The notes under the pieces were generated by a model that was not told the origin of the DNA, made no database searches, and saw only the letters and a list, made by a program, of their open reading frames with translations. From Bacteroidia bacterium (GTDB lineage: Bacteria; Bacteroidota; Bacteroidia; Bacteroidales; CAJPTX01), in the NCBI GenBank assembly GCA_905373625.1, contig CAJPTS010000045.1:1-10148 (forward strand): a stretch of 10,148 nucleotides of DNA. The letters run 5' to 3'. A program made the translations under genes and the position numbers. Shown here in pieces: positions 6,070-10,148 of this stretch (within the stretch, counting starts at the first letter, position 1; each line of letters starts with the position of its first letter).

Positions 6070-9000
6070 ATGAGAAAAACTATCCTGCTTTTATGGAGTG
6101 TACTGCTCAGCTGTACGCTTAACGTGTTAGCGAATCCCATCTCGCAACAAAAGGCGGCAATCTATGCTGCGCAACACTTTCAAATGACCATACCGCGGGG
6201 TGGGCAACCGCCTGTAGCATTACTCTACACGAGCTCGGGGCTACCCACTAAGGGCAATAACGATGGTAAAGATTTTTACGTGTTTGGTAATACCAGTGGG
6301 ACTGGTTTTGTAATTGTCGCAGGTGATGATGCTCTGCCTACCATCCTTGCCTATTCGGATCGAGAGAACTTCCCCGCAAAAGCTTTGCCGAAGGAGGTTG
6401 CCGCGTATTTAGATGGCTATTCGGCATGGGTAAAACAGGTACGACAAGAGGACAAACATGCCTCGGCACAAGTGCTACGCGATCCGACGTCGGTCGTCAC
6501 CCCACTTCTCCGCGGTTTGGCGTGGGGGCAAACATATCCATATAATCTTTTTACCCCAGAAATTGGCGGAGCACATGCACTAACGGGCTGTAATGCAACA
6601 ACCTGTGCCCAGATCATGCGTTACTATGCATGGCCTCCACAAGGAAAAGGTACGGTAGAGGGCGAGAGTGAGTTTTGTACAAAACCTTTTGATTGGACAC
6701 ACATGCCAAACGACGTCCCGAATGCCTCGCAAGAGGATAAAGAGGCGGTGTCGTACCTAATGCGCGAGATCGGCAAGGCGGTAAAAATGCAATACAGCCC
6801 TGGCGAGAGTTCGAGTAAGTTCCCAAAGCTCCGCGATGTGCTGCGCGATCACTTCGATTATGCCCCCTCACTCCGCTTGGTGCAAGCCAACCGCTATTCC
6901 CAACTCGCTTGGCAACAGATGATGGTGGCAGAATTGAAGGCGGGGCGTCCAGTGATTTACGCAGGCGACCATTATGACCCCTCCAAGGGTGGACACTCCT
7001 TCATATTGGACGGGTACGACGGCAATGGCTACTTCCATGTCAATTGGGGGTGGGACGGCTTCTACGATGGTTATTTTATGCTCCACAAGTTAACGCCCAC
7101 GAAAAAAATAGATTACAGCTACTACGGTTCTGCTATCATCGGAGTTTGCCCTGCGCCGCTAAGCGGTACGCTGCCCGAGGTGCGTGACTATACCTACGAT
7201 GTTGTGGATATATATTCGGGGGAATTGGGGACGTTACCCATCTCCGCCACCGTCGACGATATCGAGGTAAAGGGGATACGTACCGCGAGCCGAGCAACAA
7301 GATCCGTACGTCTAGGCGTGGGGATTGTCAATGCGCAAGGACAGGAGGTGCGGAAGTGTGTATCGGGCAAAGCCCCTGTGCCGCTACAAGCCTTCTTGTA
7401 CAAACTCGAATTTGATAAGCTTTCCGTCTCTGGATTGGCAGACGGAGTCTATAGCCTTCGTCCGTATGTATACGAGGAGGAAAACAGTGCCTACTACCCA
7501 TTAACCACCCAAGACAGAAAGTGGCTGCGAATCACTGTGGCAGGATCGAAACGCACTGTAGAGTTAGTAGATGAAAACCAACCGCGAGTCCCACGCCTAG
7601 AGGTCACTTGGCATAGCTCTACCTCCCTCCATACAGACAATTACAACGAGGTGGAGTGGAGCGTAAAGAATACGGGCATCGGGCGTTACTTCTCCTACCT
7701 ACAAGCCTCCTACAGCGACAAGGAAAACTCTGGCGCACCCACCTCGATAGACAATTGCACCATCCAGGAGGTGATCGAGATAGCCCCTAACGAGGAGCTT
7801 ATCTTCCGCACCCCAATCCTAGGACCGCGTCGTGGATCGGAAAAATACCTCCACTTCTTCGCAGACCCGAAGAATACTTTCCAAATGGGGAAAGTCTGTT
7901 CCCAACACATAGCATCTGTAAACATTACCCCCACTGCGCATTATGAGGTTGCTGCCCCCGATATCCAGCTCTTGGAAAAGACCGAAACTGTGAAGGGAGA
8001 AGGGGGTATCTACTCCGCTCGCTTCAAGCTAAGTGCCAAAGGTAATGCAGGGGCATACCTTGACAATTGGGAAATGTTCTTCCGCAACGAAAAAGGATTT
8101 ATGTGTAGCCCCGAAAAACTCCCCATTTACCTACTCGAACCAGGGCAGAGTCTCGATGTGAGCCTCCGAAAGATGGTCTTTTTCCCCACGGGCGATAAAT
8201 ATGCTTTTGCGTTGGCGGAACACGGTGACGATGGCGTGGTAAAAACGCTTTGCCAATACCCCTTTTCTGTGGTTGACGGAGAGAGTCAATTGCCTATACC
8301 GAACTATGATCCGACGAGCTCTTACCCCATCACTCTTGCCGCCGTCTCCAACGGTTCGGTAAAAGCATCGGAAAAGAAAGCGCCAGCCAATACCCAAGTG
8401 ACCCTCACCCTTGCCCCAGACAAGGATTACCACCTCTTGGCTCTTAAGCTTTACAAGAACGACGAGGCGGGGGTAACGCTCGAGCCTAGAAAGGTGAGTG
8501 AGACCGAATATAGTTTCTCCATGCCCGCCCATGCCCTCACCGTGCAGGCAATGTTTGAGAAGGATGCAAAAACTACAGAGGACGAGAAACCGAATCAGCC
8601 GCATCCAGCGCCCAAAAACTATCTCATTCTCCTGCCGACAGCAGAGAATGGCTCAATCATAGCCTCTGCAAAGGAGGCTGCTGCGGGTACAAAGGTCACC
8701 CTGAAGACGCAGCCTGCCGAGGGCTACGAACTCGCAACTCTCAGGCTTTACAATAGCAAGAAAGAGGAGGATTTGATCAAGTATGATATTCTGAGCGATA
8801 GCGAATTTCATTTCACCATGCCCGCCCATGCGGTAGCGATGCAGGTGAGGTTTGATAAGAAACCCCAGTCAGTGCCTACGACCTACGCGATCTCCCTTGC
8901 CTCCGTCTCTAACGGTTCGCTAAAGGCATCAGAAAAGGAAGCAGTAGCTGATACCCAAGTGATATTGACAGTAAAACCTGAAAAGAATTACCACCTCGCG

Positions 9001-9771
9001 GAACTTAAGCTTTATAAGAGTGGCGAGGAAGGGGTAAAGATCTATCCGAGTAAGGTAAGCCAGACCGAGTATCGTTTCATCATGCCAGCTCACGCAGTAA
9101 CCATACAGGCTGTGTTTGAAAAGGATGAACAAACTCTGCAACCAGTTCCACCCTCTACTTATGCAATTACTTTACTGTCCACTTCGCACGGTACGGTAAC
9201 TGCATCGGAAAAGGAAGCTGCTCCAGATACACAAGTGACCCTAGAAGCTCATCCTGAGAATGGCTATCAACTCGCAACCATTAAGCTCTTTAAGAGCGAA
9301 AATGAGGCTATCGTCATAGACTACGACATGGTGAGTGATAACGAGTGTAGCTTTACTATGCCTGCTTACGCTGTTAGTGTGCAAGCGGTGTTTGAACAGG
9401 AAGAGCAGAATCAGCAACCACTGCCGACTGCTACTTATTCTATCACGCTACTGCCCGTCACACACGGCTCTGTAATGTTGTCTGAAGAGGAGGATGTGGA
9501 AGTCGGAGCTTGGGTCATATTGTCGTTAGTACCAGACGATGATTACCATATCGCAGTCATCAAAATTTACAAGAGTGATGATGAAAAGGTTACTATAGAT
9601 TCGCTCGAGCTCATTGAAGCCGATTATCGTTTCGCAATGCCCGCCTATCCTATAACCATCCAAGTGGTATTTGAGGAGGATGTTCAAAACAACGGCAAGG
9701 ATACTGATAATGACGAAGATGATAACGATGAGGGCGACGATAACGACGATGACGATGATAATGACGATTAA
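6070..9771 (+). CDS. Secreted C10 (streptopain/PrtT-type) cysteine protease with InlB-type repeats
   Basis: Papain-like secreted protease of 1233 residues. Residues 1-21 are a signal peptide (VLA-N cleavage site). Residues 22 to about 130 resemble the Spi_C10 inhibitor/prodomain (TGFVIVAGDD, ILAYSD), expected to keep the zymogen inactive. The catalytic domain spans about 137-365: WGQTYPYN, nucleophile Cys174 in TGCNATTCAQIM, His309 in GGHSFILDGYD, then N325-W328 in HVNWGWDG. The position after the Cys is Asn where relatives such as SpeB have Val, and an extra Cys179 lies nearby. Residues about 366-750 are beta-rich, as in other Bacteroidota C10 proteins. Five repeats follow (from 752, 851, 939, 1031 and 1123), then an Asp/Asn/Glu tail from about 1207. 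Relatives often carry other C-terminal modules; no type IX sorting domain is seen. It probably degrades host or environmental protein, and the repeats may aid adhesion (inferred). The gene stands alone between terminators. Confidence 0.92.
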   Translation: MRKTILLLWSVLLSCTLNVLANPISQQKAAIYAAQHFQMTIPRGGQPPVALLYTSSGLPTKGNNDGKDFYVFGNTSGTGFVIVAGDDALPTILAYSDRENFPAKALPKEVAAYLDGYSAWVKQVRQEDKHASAQVLRDPTSVVTPLLRGLAWGQTYPYNLFTPEIGGAHALTGCNATTCAQIMRYYAWPPQGKGTVEGESEFCTKPFDWTHMPNDVPNASQEDKEAVSYLMREIGKAVKMQYSPGESSSKFPKLRDVLRDHFDYAPSLRLVQANRYSQLAWQQMMVAELKAGRPVIYAGDHYDPSKGGHSFILDGYDGNGYFHVNWGWDGFYDGYFMLHKLTPTKKIDYSYYGSAIIGVCPAPLSGTLPEVRDYTYDVVDIYSGELGTLPISATVDDIEVKGIRTASRATRSVRLGVGIVNAQGQEVRKCVSGKAPVPLQAFLYKLEFDKLSVSGLADGVYSLRPYVYEEENSAYYPLTTQDRKWLRITVAGSKRTVELVDENQPRVPRLEVTWHSSTSLHTDNYNEVEWSVKNTGIGRYFSYLQASYSDKENSGAPTSIDNCTIQEVIEIAPNEELIFRTPILGPRRGSEKYLHFFADPKNTFQMGKVCSQHIASVNITPTAHYEVAAPDIQLLEKTETVKGEGGIYSARFKLSAKGNAGAYLDNWEMFFRNEKGFMCSPEKLPIYLLEPGQSLDVSLRKMVFFPTGDKYAFALAEHGDDGVVKTLCQYPFSVVDGESQLPIPNYDPTSSYPITLAAVSNGSVKASEKKAPANTQVTLTLAPDKDYHLLALKLYKNDEAGVTLEPRKVSETEYSFSMPAHALTVQAMFEKDAKTTEDEKPNQPHPAPKNYLILLPTAENGSIIASAKEAAAGTKVTLKTQPAEGYELATLRLYNSKKEEDLIKYDILSDSEFHFTMPAHAVAMQVRFDKKPQSVPTTYAISLASVSNGSLKASEKEAVADTQVILTVKPEKNYHLAELKLYKSGEEGVKIYPSKVSQTEYRFIMPAHAVTIQAVFEKDEQTLQPVPPSTYAITLLSTSHGTVTASEKEAAPDTQVTLEAHPENGYQLATIKLFKSENEAIVIDYDMVSDNECSFTMPAYAVSVQAVFEQEEQNQQPLPTATYSITLLPVTHGSVMLSEEEDVEVGAWVILSLVPDDDYHIAVIKIYKSDDEKVTIDSLELIEADYRFAMPAYPITIQVVFEEDVQNNGKDTDNDEDDNDEGDDNDDDDDNDD
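8323..9681 (+). repeat. Five tandem InlB B-repeat-like modules in the C10 protease
   Basis: Coding repeats starting at 8323, 8620, 8884, 9160 and 9436, each about 240-250 bases plus a variable Pro/Gln/Glu linker. Each module runs Y-x-I-x-L, NGS or HG(T/S), ASEKEA-like, D-T-Q-V-x-L, a P-x-x-x-Y(H/Q/E)L block, (L/I)KL(Y/F)K(S/N) and a closing MPA(H/Y)A/P-x-x-x-Q-x-x-F(E/D). This is the divergent InlB B-repeat pattern common at the C-termini of Bacteroidota surface proteins. Module 5 is the most diverged. Confidence 0.8.
9688..9768 (+). repeat. Low-complexity acidic tail-coding tract
   Basis: GAT/GAC/AAT/AAC/GAA-type codons encode the last 27 or so residues of the protease, almost all Asp, Asn, Glu or Gly. 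The DNA is a near-simple GA(T/C)-rich tract that may vary in length by slippage. It takes the place where a sorting or anchoring domain would be expected. Confidence 0.75.
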
Positions 9772-9813
9772 AACGTCAATGGCAAGAATTAAAACTGATT
9801 ATTAATTGAGGCA

Positions 9814-9851
9814 GGGTGTGTCAAAATGAGAATTTGGCACACCCGTTTTTT
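9814..9851 (+). terminator. Intrinsic terminator after the C10 protease gene
   Basis: GGGTGTGTCAAA (9814-9825) pairs with TTTGGCACACCC (9833-9844) over 12 positions with one wobble pair and a 7-base loop, followed by G and six T (9846-9851). It begins 42 bases after the stop codon, and the hairpin is itself the left part of intergenic repeat copy B. Confidence 0.85.
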
Positions 9852-9911
9852 GTGAGCGCAGAATGGATAAAAAGCATGTCTTCTGTTCTCGAATACTAGG
9901 GTAGTTAGCGC
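9818..9911 (+). repeat. Intergenic repeat, copy B
   Basis: Matches 5844-5950 in ordered blocks: GTGTCAAAAT, GAATTT, GCACAC, a T-run, CAGAATG, TAAAA, then TACT and GTTAGCGC near the end. This copy has an intact terminator hairpin. The central 27 or so bases do not align with copy A. Confidence 0.55.
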
Positions 9912-10148
9912 ACCATGGCAGGGCATCTAAAGAAAATCAGGTTTGCCCTATGATTGTCATGTTTGACTCTTCTCTCTTCGTTTTTCATGACGTTTTTGAG
10001 AGGCAGTATACACCTTTTCTGCGTCAATTCCTTACTTTTTTCGGATAGAACCACAAATACAGAAGATTTTTTTTGAGCAATAAAATATCTGACCAACAAT
10101 CAGATAGGTAAATTTACAGAGTAAAGCGAAAAATTTTTGTAAGAAATA
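9852..10148. other. Right-end non-coding stretch
   Basis: About 300 bases with no convincing gene. A 64-codon minus-strand open frame (9905-10099) has no recognisable features and overlaps repeat copy B. Small inverted repeats are present: GTCATG/CATGAC (9956-9961, 9986-9991), TATCTGA/TCAGATA (10086-10092, 10100-10106, 7-base loop) and the palindrome GTAAATTTAC (10108-10117). The last two could mark the control region of a gene beyond the window edge. No promoter matching the Bacteroidota consensus was found. Confidence 0.5.

Noticed and set aside
8131..8604. Minus-strand 157-codon open frame
   Set aside because: It lies wholly inside the C10 protease gene, antisense to the end of the beta-rich region and the first repeat module; it has no independent support.
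9920..9949. AGGGCA/TGCCCT inverted repeat
   Set aside because: Only six pairs around an 18-base loop with no T-run, so it is not supported as a terminator.
9905..10099. Minus-strand 64-codon open frame
   Set aside because: Short, basic, no recognisable motif, overlaps repeat copy B and lacks a promoter or ribosome-binding site.

Overview
The window looks like a chromosomal segment from a Bacteroidota species, most likely a Porphyromonas-like member of the Bacteroidales. The reasons are the secreted C10 (streptopain/PrtT-type) protease with a Spi_C10-like prodomain, the secreted caspase-like proteins and lipoproteins, a TAnnTTTG-type -7 promoter box, and mostly weak Shine-Dalgarno sequences. 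The species cannot be fixed from the sequence alone. All real genes are on the + strand and every encoded protein appears to be exported (signal peptide or lipobox).

Left half (1-4982): three paralogous secreted caspase-like (clan CD, peptidase C14-type) proteins lie head to tail, followed by a small lipoprotein gene. The first copy is cut by the left edge of the window. The genes overlap by 1, 1 and 4 bases, so they form one translationally coupled operon whose promoter is outside the window. Copies 1 and 2 are recent duplicates. They share a Ser/Asn/Asp-rich stretch and a Thr-Pro-rich linker that differs in length by whole tripeptides. Copy 3 is more diverged and has only a short acidic linker. 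All three keep the His (GHG) and Cys (xxCN) catalytic motifs, but the residue two before the Cys differs (Glu, Ser, Asp).

Middle (4983-6069): a probable -7 promoter box and an inverted-repeat-rich leader precede a second lipoprotein of unknown function with an acidic C-terminal tail. A strong hairpin terminator follows. The next 330 bases are non-coding and hold a degenerate copy of a repeat also found at the right end.

Right half (6070-10148): one large gene encodes a 1233-residue secreted C10 cysteine protease. Its order is signal peptide, inhibitory prodomain, catalytic domain, beta-rich region, five tandem repeats of about 90 residues (divergent InlB B-repeat type) and an Asp/Asn tail. 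It ends in a clear intrinsic terminator inside the second copy of the intergenic repeat. The last roughly 300 bases show small inverted repeats and no convincing gene.

Taken together this is a secreted-protease locus: a caspase-like cassette with a candidate lipoprotein partner beside a streptopain-family protease. The most unusual parts are the coupled three-paralog caspase cassette with diverging active sites, and the repeat-plus-acidic-tail architecture of the C10 protease.
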